Positions 43,978 through 53,900 of a stretch of 64,000 nucleotides of DNA are shown one piece after another (position 1 is the first letter of the stretch; the number at the start of each line of letters is the position of its first letter). Below the pieces are notes generated by a model that saw only the letters and a program-made list of their open reading frames with translations, was not told the origin of the DNA and ran no database searches. This stretch comes from Halobacillus naozhouensis (GTDB taxonomy: Bacteria > Bacillota > Bacilli > Bacillales > Halobacillaceae). Location of the stretch: assembly GCF_029714185.1 (NCBI RefSeq), contig NZ_CP121671.1, positions 3,100,001 through 3,164,000 on the forward strand, written 5' to 3'. A program made the translations under genes and the position numbers.

Positions 43978-44049
43978 ATTCATATATGTGAATTTGATTT
44001 CTATATGTGAATCTCAATTTATACTAGCACAATAAAACGCTTTCATCAA
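43978..44049 (-). promoter_or_regulatory. Galactonate operon promoter with cre-like site and repeated operator
   Basis: On the minus strand TTGATG (44049-44044) and TAGTAT (44026-44021) are 17 bases apart. TGAAAGCGTTTTAT (44045-44032) lies in the spacer and fits 12 of 14 positions of the cre consensus. Two direct copies of TATATGTGAAT (43983-43993, 44002-44012) lie between -10 and the start codon, the first within ATTCATATATGTGAAT, which is nearly palindromic. These are plausible CcpA and IclR sites. Confidence 0.55.
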
Positions 44050-44341
44050 TCAATCATTTTCTTTTTATGTCTTTTTGATGATTTATCTTGAAATTTGACT
44101 CTATTCATATATTAAATTATCAATCTTTAGTCCTTGCATATGGGGGATTTCTATCATGCCTCATATTCCCCCCCAGTTCAGGGTGGACTTTTTTCCTAAT
44201 CACGTTATAATTTAACGTAAAGACTCGTATTATAGTAAAGCATGAATAGAGAACAAATTCTGCTTACTTCCCCAGCCATACAAATCCCTCCTTGCAGAAC
44301 AGGTGAACAATTTTGAACTTTACTTCTATTCCGTTCGTACC

Positions 44342-44387
44342 TTGTAGTTTTCCTAGTTTAAAGGTAGAATACAAATAAAACGCTTTC
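44342..44387 (+). promoter_or_regulatory. Promoter of the TAXI-TRAP operon with the same 14-mer
   Basis: TTGTAG (44342-44347) and TAGAAT (44365-44370) are 17 bases apart. Directly after it AATAAAACGCTTTC (44374-44387) repeats exactly the 14-mer at 44031-44044 in the divergent operon promoter. A roughly 100-base leader follows with a hairpin CATATTGG/CCAATATG (44420-44446). No gene is supported in the 525 bases between the IclR and TRAP genes. Confidence 0.5.
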
Positions 44388-44484
44388 TTTTTTGAAAGCA
44401 TTGGTGCTTTTGTTTTAAACATATTGGTTGATGAGCAGCCAATATGATTTAAATATGAAAAAAATAAATTAAGGGGGAATTCTT

Positions 44485-45498
44485 TTGAAGAAAAGAACAT
44501 TGTTTTCATTAGTATTATTCTTAGCTATCGGCATGATTTTGAGTGCCTGCGGCGAGAGTGGAAATGGCGGCGGCTCCGGCAGTACTGATAGCGGTGATGG
44601 CGGGGAAGCCATGACAAACCTGACCATGGGGACAGGTAGTGTTGGCGGCGTCTATTATCCATTAGGTGGAGAAATGGCAAACCTTTGGGCAGATAATATC
44701 GATGTTGAAGGGTTTGACGTGAGCTCTGTAGAATCAGGGGCATCTGTTGAAAATATTGCTAAGATTCAAGCAGGTGATTTCCAGCTTGGAATTGCCCAAA
44801 ATACAACCATGATCAACGCAACAGAAGGTACTGGAGAATTTGAAGGAAAAGAAATGGATAATGTAGGTGTTATTGGGTCTCTTTATCCTGAAGCATTGCA
44901 AGTTGTTACACTGGATTCAACGGGAATCGAGTCAATTGAAGACTTAAAAGGCAAGCGTGTTGCCATTGGGCCTCCAGGCGGAGCAACTCGTGAAGCAGCA
45001 GAGCTGGTTCTTTCAGCATATGGAATTGAAGAAGGCGACTATACAGCTTACGAAGAAGGATTTGGCGACGCGAAAAGTAAACTGCAAAACGGTACAATTG
45101 ATGCTTCCTTCGCGGTAGTCGGTGTCCCTTCTTCCACTACAGATGAGCTGGCTGCAGCAACAGGAGAAGTTAAATTCCTGAATATTGAAGGAGAAGCCCT
45201 AAAAACAGTAACAGAGAACAGTCAATACGAGGCTTATACAGTAGAACCAGGAACTTATGAGTGGCAAGAGGAGCCCGTCCAAACCGTTACAGCTATGGCT
45301 TTACTACTAGCCTCTAAAGACCAGGTTAGTGAAGATTTGGCTTACAAGTTAACAAAGACACTTTATGAAAAAGCCGGTGAAATGACGATCGCCCAAGCTA
45401 AATTAATAACTAAAGACAGCGCATTAACAGGTGCTAAAGATCTTCCGCTTCACCCAGGTGCTGAGAAGTACTTTAAAGAGGCAGGAATTATCGAATAA
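44485..45498 (+). CDS. TAXI-family TRAP transporter solute-binding lipoprotein
   Basis: 337 residues. The signal peptide ends in the lipobox LSAC (cysteine near residue 22), followed by a Gly/Ser linker and the TAXI fold with MGTGSVGGVYYPLGGEMANLW (about 47-67), GIAQNTTMINA and GKRVAIGPPGGATREAAELVL (about 155-175). It captures a solute outside the membrane for the fused permease. TAXI proteins often bind glutamate, glutamine or dicarboxylates; the ligand here is unknown. TTG at 44485 is the start, after AAGGGGGAA. Confidence 0.9.
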   Translation: MKKRTLFSLVLFLAIGMILSACGESGNGGGSGSTDSGDGGEAMTNLTMGTGSVGGVYYPLGGEMANLWADNIDVEGFDVSSVESGASVENIAKIQAGDFQLGIAQNTTMINATEGTGEFEGKEMDNVGVIGSLYPEALQVVTLDSTGIESIEDLKGKRVAIGPPGGATREAAELVLSAYGIEEGDYTAYEEGFGDAKSKLQNGTIDASFAVVGVPSSTTDELAAATGEVKFLNIEGEALKTVTENSQYEAYTVEPGTYEWQEEPVQTVTAMALLLASKDQVSEDLAYKLTKTLYEKAGEMTIAQAKLITKDSALTGAKDLPLHPGAEKYFKEAGIIE

Positions 45499-45579
45499 TA
45501 GTAGTTGGCGCAAGAACCGGACACGATGTCCGGTTCTTTCACCTCACTACTATTTTTTACAGTGAAATGGAGGTTGAAC

Positions 45580-47538
45580 ATGGCTGCACACGATAACAAA
45601 GAAATTGACAAACATGAATTGATGGCCAAATATGATAAAGAAAGTGCATTTCGTACGAATTTAGGAGCATGGGGATGGATTACGCTAATTCTCGGCGGAG
45701 CTCTTACAATATTCCAACTTTACACAGCGTTTAGAGGCGCTTATGTATCTATGATTCAGGGTGCAATTCACTTGGGGGCTGCCCTATGTCTGGTCTATCT
45801 CTTATATCCCATCAAGTCTTCTATGACCAAAAACCGCGGTGTTCCCTGGTATGATGCACTCTTAGCAATCGCCGCGTTATTTACTAACTACTATATTATT
45901 TATAACTATGAACGATTGATTAATGAAGCAATCATTTTTGGTTTTACCTATCTCGATCAAATTGTCGCTACAGCAGGTATCATTCTATTGTTAGAAGCAA
46001 CCCGTCGAGTAGTCGGGCTCCCGATCGTCATCATTGCGATCGTTGCCTTGCTGTACGGATTGTTAGGTCAATATATTCCTGTCATCGGACATGCCGGTTA
46101 TGATTGGCCAACACTGGCCACTGAGATGTTTTACAGCTCAAGTTCTATTTTTGGTATTCCGATCCAAATTTCATCGACCTATATTTATTTATTCCTCTTC
46201 TTTGGTGTCATTTTGGTTAAAACAAATATCGGACAATTCTTTAACGATATCGCTTTACGATTAACGGGACGCTATACGGGAGGAACAGCGAAAGCGGCTG
46301 TAGCAGCCAGTGGCTTGCAAGGTATGGTTAGCGGTAGTTCTGTAGCCAATACGGTTGGCTCTGGCTCCTTTACGATTCCAATGATGAAAAATGCAGGGTT
46401 TAAACCGCATTTTGCGGCGGCATCTGAGGCCTCTGCTTCCACCGGCGGGCAAATCATGCCTCCGATCATGGGCGCTGCTGCATTTATCATGGCCTCCTAT
46501 ACAGGGATTCCTTATAATGAAATTATTGTGATCGCCATTATTCCTGCCGTGCTTTATTTTGCCGGCGTCTTCTTAGGCACACATTTCGAAGCTCGTAAAC
46601 AAGGCATTATGGGTCTTAAAAAAGAGGAACTTCCGAAAACCAAAAATTTGGCCAAGCGAATTGACCTATTTTTACCGCTGGTTATCATTATAGGTTTTCT
46701 TCTTGTTGGATACACTCCAACCTATGCAGCGTTATTTGCAATAGGTACTGCGTTTGTCATTAGCTTTTTCCGTAAAGAAACACGGATGTCCTTAAAAGGT
46801 ACTATTAAATTGCTAGAAGAAGGTGCTCGAACTGCACTACCTGTAATCGCTGCCTGTGCGACTGCAGGGATCATTGCAGGAACCGTAACTACGACGGGTC
46901 TAGGACCTAAAATTGCAGGTGGAATTATCGATCTTGCTCAAGGACAATTCTTCTTAGTTATGTTCTTTACGATGATTGCGTGTATCATTTTGGGTATGGG
47001 TCTTCCTACAACAGCAAACTATGTTGTTACAGCTACAATGGCGGCACCTGCTTTATTAGCCTTTGATGTCCCAGTTATTGCTGTTCATATGTTTGTATTC
47101 TACTTTGGGATTGTGGCGGATATCACTCCACCAGTTTGCTTAGCCGCGTACGCAGGCGCAGGTATCGCAGGGGCGAACCCGATGAAGGCAGGGGTCACAG
47201 CCGTCAAGCTGGCTATTGCCGCTTTCATTATCCCATATGTTTTTGTTTCCCAGCCGATCCTCCTCTTACAGGGAGATGCAAACGTCTTAAACGTGTCGAT
47301 TGCCGTCGTCACTGCATTACTCGGTATGGCCAGTATCAGTGCAGCGATGATTGGCCATTTTGTCAGCAAAGTCAACTGGCTTGAGAGACTTCTCTTATTT
47401 GCAGGCGGATTGCTGCTCGTCTATCCTGCCTATTTGATCTCACTAGTCGGTCTAGCTATCTTCGGTGTAGTGGCAGTTATACAATTTGCCCGCAACAAGA
47501 AGGACGGACCTGGACCACAGGAAGCGACTACCTCATAA
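45580..47538 (+). CDS. TRAP transporter fused 4TM/12TM permease
   Basis: 652 residues and about sixteen membrane helices, the DctQ-DctM fused form paired with TAXI binding proteins. SGLQGMVSGSSVANTVGSGSFTIPMMKNAGF (about 246-276) and GLPTTANYVVTATMAAPALLAF (about 470-491) are the DctM signature loops. It uses the sodium or proton gradient to import the solute. ATG at 45580 follows GGAGG; a frame 75 bases longer overlaps the preceding gene's hairpin region and is rejected. The gene is followed by a long terminator shared with essA. Confidence 0.9.
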   Translation: MAAHDNKEIDKHELMAKYDKESAFRTNLGAWGWITLILGGALTIFQLYTAFRGAYVSMIQGAIHLGAALCLVYLLYPIKSSMTKNRGVPWYDALLAIAALFTNYYIIYNYERLINEAIIFGFTYLDQIVATAGIILLLEATRRVVGLPIVIIAIVALLYGLLGQYIPVIGHAGYDWPTLATEMFYSSSSIFGIPIQISSTYIYLFLFFGVILVKTNIGQFFNDIALRLTGRYTGGTAKAAVAASGLQGMVSGSSVANTVGSGSFTIPMMKNAGFKPHFAAASEASASTGGQIMPPIMGAAAFIMASYTGIPYNEIIVIAIIPAVLYFAGVFLGTHFEARKQGIMGLKKEELPKTKNLAKRIDLFLPLVIIIGFLLVGYTPTYAALFAIGTAFVISFFRKETRMSLKGTIKLLEEGARTALPVIAACATAGIIAGTVTTTGLGPKIAGGIIDLAQGQFFLVMFFTMIACIILGMGLPTTANYVVTATMAAPALLAFDVPVIAVHMFVFYFGIVADITPPVCLAAYAGAGIAGANPMKAGVTAVKLAIAAFIIPYVFVSQPILLLQGDANVLNVSIAVVTALLGMASISAAMIGHFVSKVNWLERLLLFAGGLLLVYPAYLISLVGLAIFGVVAVIQFARNKKDGPGPQEATTS

Positions 47539-47557
47539 TGTGTATCATTTCATAGAC

Positions 47558-47609
47558 AGTAAAAAACAGGGACTGTTCCGAATTTATGGAACAGTCCCTG
47601 TTTTTTACT
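47558..47609. terminator. Strong bidirectional terminator
   Basis: A 22-bp stem (47558-47579 with 47588-47609) around 8 bases with T runs on both sides. It separates the TRAP operon from the convergent type VII secretion operon. Confidence 0.9.
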
Positions 47610-48092
47610 TCAATTCGTTTGCTCCTTCATGCGCGGAAGCAGTAGAAAAAATAAGGCAAAAACAAGCAGTAGAACAATCAGACCAAGTAAAATGGAAAGG
47701 CCAAGTTGATTTCCTTGTGCTGTATCGGCTTCGACTTTTCCTGATAAACTGCTGCTCTCGTCTTCTTCGGCTGCTGTAAATAAATCAAGCCGACTAGCTT
47801 TCCCTTTAATCGAATCATCCTCTGTATTACTGCTGGAAAAGAGAATGTTTTTTATTTCTTGATAAGTAGCTTTGCCCCCACTATCAAAGGTAAGATTCAT
47901 AATCTCCTCGGGCAAAGATTCAATTCGTTGAGATTGATCGTCCGAATGACGATCAATCTCTAAAATAATTCTCTTTTCTTCATAATAATGAGGCTCAATA
48001 TTTAATTCCCCTTCGTCTGCATTCACAACCGGCGGCAGGAAGAATACTGCAGCCACCATTAGCAAAAATAGATTAAGCTTCTTGAATGTCAT
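47610..48092 (-). CDS. essA: Type VII secretion protein EssA (YueC)
   Basis: 160 residues with an N-terminal hydrophobic segment (about 7-25), an extracellular charged region and a C-terminal membrane helix (GLSILLGLIVLLLVFALFFLLLP, about 130-152). This size, topology and last place in the operon match EssA/YueC. It is a small membrane subunit of the Firmicutes type VIIb secretion channel with unclear precise role. Its start overlaps the end of esaA by 20 bases. Confidence 0.85.
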   Translation of the reverse strand: MTFKKLNLFLLMVAAVFFLPPVVNADEGELNIEPHYYEEKRIILEIDRHSDDQSQRIESLPEEIMNLTFDSGGKATYQEIKNILFSSSNTEDDSIKGKASRLDLFTAAEEDESSSLSGKVEADTAQGNQLGLSILLGLIVLLLVFALFFLLLPRMKEQTN

Positions 48093-50970
48093 CGGTCTCT
48101 TCCTTTTTACTATGAAGGTATTTCACGATATAAGGAATAGCTCCAGCCAATACAGTAATCAAAGCCAGCACAATGACTGCCGGATAAAAACTTGATTGGT
48201 CTCCATATTGAATCGACATATATACCTCAGCAACAGGATGGCTAATACTAAAGTTAGGCAAAATCACATTTAATAACGGTGTGACGAAAAAGACCACTAA
48301 CAATATGCCGGTAAACCAACCAAGGAATGGTCCTACAGAAAAGGCCAATCTAACTAAGCTGGAACACATAAACAACACTAATACTGTGAATACTGTCCAC
48401 TTGATAGATTCGGTCTCTCCTAAGGAATAAATATTTAACCCGTAGATACTGATAATTAACCCTACAGCAATGTTTAGCAGCAGGAATAGAGACAAGTTAA
48501 CCAATGCAGGGACACCGGAATAATAATTGACGAAAAATCCAATGATTAACCCACTGATCAATACAATAATCAACATCACTACAGGAGAAACCGGTGTTTC
48601 CTCCGCTTCATCTGTTGCAGATCCTACTACATTCACAGGAGTGGACAAGTAATTGTACACATAACTGTTAACTTGGCCGTCCACCATCGTATTATCCAAA
48701 ATATCATTCACATCTTCTTCAACCATTTGCGTAGCATTCACGTTTGTAGCCCATTTCGAGTTCAGCGTATCCGCACGCTCTTGCACCGACCCAATCTGTT
48801 CTTGCAGGTTCCCAGTATATTCAATAACAGTAGACTGTCTTTCTGACAGAGAATTTACGAGTTCAGCAATTTGATCAACAGAACCTACTGTAGACTGTCG
48901 CGTTTCAAGAACGATTTCCCCTCTCAATTGCTCAATCGGCGGAGGGTCTTGTTCGATTTGGACAATGTCCTCTTGAATCGAAGCGGTGATTTCCTGACCG
49001 GTTTCTTGGATGTTAGCAAGGGCAGCTCTCATTTGTTCTTGCTGTTCTTTTATAGCTGCATCGTACTCTTTCATTTGAGATAAAATTTTATCTGCATTTT
49101 CTTCTGAGCTTGATAATCCATCTTCGACTGTTGTTAAGCCTTGTTCTACGCTGCTTAAGTTTTCGTCGATAATGTTTTCTTTCGGGGCAATTACCTCAGG
49201 GTTCTCAGGTTTTTCTTCCTCAGGTAAAGATTCAAGTTGATCAGCAATGACTTTCATACTAGAAGCATAATCAAGGTGTTCAGAATACCTTGTCAGCGAG
49301 CCATAGTATGAAGCAAGAGCTACCGGACTATGGTTACCACTTACTCCCGCGATTTCTAAAGATGGATCCTTAGCCAAGACCTCTTCTACCGTGACATTAA
49401 CCAGTTTGTTCATTTCCACTAGTGTCCCTGAATCGTCCGGCATCTCAGCTAACTGATTCACTAAAGATGTATATTGATTGAATAGCTTCTCGTAATTCTC
49501 TTTAAGTTTCGCGGAATTACTATTACCTACACTTTGATCAACCTTGGCAAGTTTAGTATTTAAAGTTTCAATATTAGTTAGAATACCGCTCCAGACATCA
49601 TGATCCTCCGGAGGCTGCTCTTTTCCTGGTGCAAAGTAACCCAAGTTTTGTTCAAGAGTGGTCAGGATACCCTGCATCTGTTTAATCTGTTGCAGGGCTT
49701 GATCCCCGCCTTCAGGTAAACTGTCTGGAGGAGTTGGAGTAAAATCGCCAGGGGGTTCCGGTTTCTCTGAATCAGAACCGGAACTATCCAGAACATTTGA
49801 GTAAGTATTTATAACCTCTTGCCTAAGTTCATTCCTTTTAACCTCGAGATTACTAACCGCATTATTAACTTCCTTATTAACATTTGTAAGAATCTCCTGC
49901 TGCTTCGTAATGAGTTCTTCTTTCTTTATTAAGAGCTCTTCCTGTGCTTTGATATACTTCTGCATTTGGTCCACATTACTTTGAACAGTACCAAAACTAT
50001 TTTGCAAGGTCTGGTTCCTTTGTAATAGCGAACCTAGATTAGAAGATACAGAAGAAACATTAGCCTGCAATCCCGTCTCCTTCGTAGTCAGCCGTTCACT
50101 AAGAATCTCTTGCCCTACAGTTTGAACTCCCTCCTGCAAACTTGCGTTAAGGGTATCTCCTTTGTTCTGAACCAGTTGAATATTTTTATTGTTCGTTTCT
50201 AAGAATAACTGTTTTTGCTGCTCTTGATATTCTTGATAACGTTCCACGTTATTTAAGAATGATTTCACCCGATCTTCCGTCGCTTGTAAAGATTCTAGTG
50301 AACTGGAAGAAGTGCTCTCTGCCGTTTCTACGGTAGAAAATAAATCCTTGAGCATATTTCGCTGTCTTTCAATTTCTTGGGCGATATCTTGCGAATTCGG
50401 TGAATAAAAGTTGTACATGGTTTCCTGGAAAGCTATTTCGCGTTCCACAATAGTATCGAACTTCTCACGGAGATCGGCAATTTCCTGTGAAACACTACTC
50501 CAGTATAAAGAAGAAATTTCTGCGTTGATAGTTTTTCCGGCAGATTCTAACGCATTCTTTACCTCTTCCTGATTCTTCACTTCTAAATTCGGCTGAATCC
50601 GGTAATCGACTGAAGCCCTTGTCGGCTGCTGTTCTTTGTAGGACATCACATGTTCAGAGAAATTAGATTTCACATGGAAAATAGCGTCATATTCTCCATC
50701 TGCAAGCCCTTCCTGAGCTGTGTTACGACTTACCGTTTCCCACTGATAATCTGACTGACCCGCCACTAACGCTGTTAGATCCTGGCCAAAGGTTACAGGT
50801 TCACCTGCAACCTCTGTTCCATTATCTTCATTGACAAAGGCAATTTTCCCCGTGGCTTTTTCACTTTCTTGCAAAGGATTTTCACCAATGTAGTTAAAAT
50901 ACAACGTCGGTAAAACAAGAATTGCCACCATGACGATAACTAGTTTTATTGTACTCCCTTTATTTTTCAT
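48073..50970 (-). CDS. esaA: Type VII secretion protein EsaA (YueB)
   Basis: 965 residues. One membrane helix near the N-terminus (IKLVIVMVAILVLPTLYFNYIG, about 8-29), a large extracellular coiled-coil domain (about 35-770) rich in Q, E, N and S, and a C-terminal block of five or six helices (about 790-950). This matches EsaA/YueB, the long surface-exposed subunit of type VIIb systems and, in B. subtilis, the receptor of phage SPP1. The extracellular part is the part expected to vary between strains. Overlaps the essC stop by 4 bases (ATGA). Confidence 0.92.
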   Translation of the reverse strand: MKNKGSTIKLVIVMVAILVLPTLYFNYIGENPLQESEKATGKIAFVNEDNGTEVAGEPVTFGQDLTALVAGQSDYQWETVSRNTAQEGLADGEYDAIFHVKSNFSEHVMSYKEQQPTRASVDYRIQPNLEVKNQEEVKNALESAGKTINAEISSLYWSSVSQEIADLREKFDTIVEREIAFQETMYNFYSPNSQDIAQEIERQRNMLKDLFSTVETAESTSSSSLESLQATEDRVKSFLNNVERYQEYQEQQKQLFLETNNKNIQLVQNKGDTLNASLQEGVQTVGQEILSERLTTKETGLQANVSSVSSNLGSLLQRNQTLQNSFGTVQSNVDQMQKYIKAQEELLIKKEELITKQQEILTNVNKEVNNAVSNLEVKRNELRQEVINTYSNVLDSSGSDSEKPEPPGDFTPTPPDSLPEGGDQALQQIKQMQGILTTLEQNLGYFAPGKEQPPEDHDVWSGILTNIETLNTKLAKVDQSVGNSNSAKLKENYEKLFNQYTSLVNQLAEMPDDSGTLVEMNKLVNVTVEEVLAKDPSLEIAGVSGNHSPVALASYYGSLTRYSEHLDYASSMKVIADQLESLPEEEKPENPEVIAPKENIIDENLSSVEQGLTTVEDGLSSSEENADKILSQMKEYDAAIKEQQEQMRAALANIQETGQEITASIQEDIVQIEQDPPPIEQLRGEIVLETRQSTVGSVDQIAELVNSLSERQSTVIEYTGNLQEQIGSVQERADTLNSKWATNVNATQMVEEDVNDILDNTMVDGQVNSYVYNYLSTPVNVVGSATDEAEETPVSPVVMLIIVLISGLIIGFFVNYYSGVPALVNLSLFLLLNIAVGLIISIYGLNIYSLGETESIKWTVFTVLVLFMCSSLVRLAFSVGPFLGWFTGILLVVFFVTPLLNVILPNFSISHPVAEVYMSIQYGDQSSFYPAVIVLALITVLAGAIPYIVKYLHSKKEETDDIQEA

Positions 50971-53900
50971 ACGTTCACTCCTACTGACTCACATGAAGGA
51001 ATTTGGATTTTTCGTTCTTTTCCATTTGAAATATAGTAGCCATATCCTGGTTGTACTTCGGCTTCTTTTCGTGAAAATGGTAATGTAAATAAACTTTGCT
51101 CTGATTTCTTCATGAGCAGAATGGCCTGACGAATTTGTTTCAATTCATTGGATAAAGGGTCAAAGCCTTTCGTAAATTCATTGATATTACCTGCAGCGAT
51201 CACCCTGAAACCTAAATGACTGTATTGCTTCATCAAGGAGGCCAGTTTGCCTTGAATCGTGCTGTCGATCGACTGATGGAACCTTGACATGCTGTCCACA
51301 AGCAAATAAATCGGTCCATGATGTTGATCATCATGCTCTGAATGATCATGAATCTTATTCAAGAATGCTTGTTCTTTTTGTAAAAGAAGCTGTTCCACAT
51401 GTGCCAGCCAGTTCTGAATGTTTTCTTTTGTTTCAAGATAAGACACATTCTCTTCCTTATTGAAGGCAGATAGACCACGGTCTGTTCCGTCAAAAATAGC
51501 CATCGAATCTACTGACTGGTATAGCAGCTGCCGGATGATAATGCGGAGAACATTCGTCTTCCCATTACGTGATTGCCCCGTCACAATACAATGTGAGGTC
51601 AGATCAATCGCAACCGGTTTGACGGATTCCTCATCCAGCCCTACCGCTACTTGATCCCGTGCAGGTAACGTCACATAGGACTCAATAAAGGTATCGTATT
51701 CCAGACGAGTCGGAAGCATTGGAATAGGCTCCGGCCCCTTGCTGTCTTGGTAGCTTTGTTTGATGTCCTGAACTTGCTCTTTTACATGGTTTAGAACGGC
51801 AAGGTCATCTTCACCATGAGCTGGAAGGAATATTTGGGTTAAATACGATTTTTCTTTATTAATAATGGCCCTTCCTGGTACAGCTTCCACCTCATATGGC
51901 GTACGCCCTACTAATGAATACTTCTCTGAAGCATCCATCAAATAATGGATCACTTTTGTTTTTAAATTATTCATCAGCGGCTGACGAACTGAATTGATTC
52001 GGGTCGCTGTAAAGACCATAAAGATTCCAAGTGTCTGCCCATCTCTGGCAAATTGAATGAACTGATTTTCCAAGTCCTGCAATTCTTCCTTAACGAGATC
52101 AAAATTATCAATTGTAATAAAAATAGTTGGCAGCTTTTCTTCAGCCAGCTGATTATACAGTCGAATGGAACTGACTTCTGCTTCGAGAAATAGCTGTTTA
52201 CGCCGTTCGATTTCTGACTTCATTAAGTTCATAAACTTCTCAATTTTTCTATGACTATCATAACGGAAATAATCTGCCGTGTGCGGCAGTTGCCGCAGTG
52301 GTAACAGTGCACCATTCCCGAAATCAAAAATGTAGTAATGAAGTTGTTCTGGACTGTACGTTTTGGCAAAATCAAGTAACAACGTCATCGCTGTCGTAGA
52401 TTTCCCGAAGCCTGGAGACCCGAAAATACCGAGGTTTCCGTCATCCATGAACTCATAAATATAAGGATTCTGGCTTTGTTTCTCCGGCTCATCTTTATAG
52501 GCGATGGCAAATTGCCCCTCGGCAAGCTCGGTTTCTTTTTCCCTGAATAATCTAGCAGGAAGCGGAGGCAGCCATGGACTTGCTAATTTTCTAATGCCCA
52601 TTACTTCTTGGGTGTTTGAAATTTGTTCCACCGTCGCTTCGATTTCAGTTAGCTTACGAGCTGGTTTCTGATCAGTTGGCGCTTCAACATTTGAAACACG
52701 AATGAGACCTAAATCGGTGACAATCGATACCTCGTCTTCTCCTTCATATGTATCTAGTTGATATGGTGCACCGCTCCATGCTGATTGAAACAGCTCATAA
52801 ATCTCATTATTTCCTACCTGTAAATAGCCGCGCCCTGTTACTTTCAAGTCAGCTGCGTCGGTATTTTTCAGGATTTCCTTACTATCATTAGCGTCCTGAA
52901 CCTGCAGAGCGATTCTAAACCTGGAGTTACTCCAAATTTGATCATCGATAATTCCCCCAGGTTTTTGGGTAGCTAAAATTAAGTGAACTCCCAAACTACG
53001 CCCGATTCTCGCTGTACTCACGAGCTCGCGGATAAACTCCGGCTCTTCATTCTTCAATTCAGCAAATTCATCAGAAATTAAGAATAAATGAGGCAATGGA
53101 TCGGCAGCTTTACCCTCTTTATAAAGGTTCGTGTAATCGTTAATGTGATTAACTTTATATTTATCAAACAGCGTCTGGCGTCGCTTAAGCTCACTGTTGA
53201 TCGAGGCTAAGGCACGCGTACTAAAGTTTTTGCTTTCATTTATATTTGTAATCGTTCCCAGCAGATGAGGTATGTTCTCGAAAGGCTGAGCCATGCCGCC
53301 ACCTTTATAATCGATCAGCAGAAAAGCTACTTCATGTGGGTGGTAGTGCACAGCGAGCGAAAGGATGTACGTTTGCAGTAATTCACTTTTACCAGAACCC
53401 GTTGTACCTGCAAGCAGGCCATGTGGTCCGTGGGCTTTCTCATGTAAATTTAATTCGACGATATCTTCCTTCCCCTTTAATCCAATTGGAACGGCTAAGG
53501 ATTTAGAAGACTGATTGGTTATCCAATTTTGCTGAATGGGCAATTGGTCCGCTTCCTTTGCACGCAGCAGATCTAAGAAGGAAACGACTTCTGGAATGGA
53601 ATTATTGATTCCGGTCTGATGGTCCAGTGAGTGCAGCATTCTTGCATAAGATTCATTTCCTTCATGGCGATGCGAATCTAAACTAAATGGCTTATGAGCG
53701 GCTTTGCCTTCTTCGATTAATATTTCTCCTTCCCGATCATTCACATAGCGCACTAGCGTGTGAATGTGGTTGGATAAGCTTTCCTTTGTTTCGGTCGCGA
53801 AAATGATTGAAATCCCAAGGTTTTCAGCTTCACTTTCTAAGTACTCCATAATCACGTGTTCTGAGATCAACTGTTGGTTCGTCACAATGAAAATTAAATG

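Noticed and set aside
44388..44480. Possible riboswitch in the TAXI-TRAP leader
   Set aside because: One hairpin is visible but no conserved riboswitch core or terminator/antiterminator pair could be recognised.
44264..44509. An 81-codon minus ORF upstream of the TAXI gene
   Set aside because: It runs antisense to the promoter, leader and start of the TAXI gene and has no ribosome site.
45505..45579. Longer N-terminus of the TRAP permease
   Set aside because: The added residues are encoded by the inter-gene region and GGAGG clearly serves the ATG at 45580.
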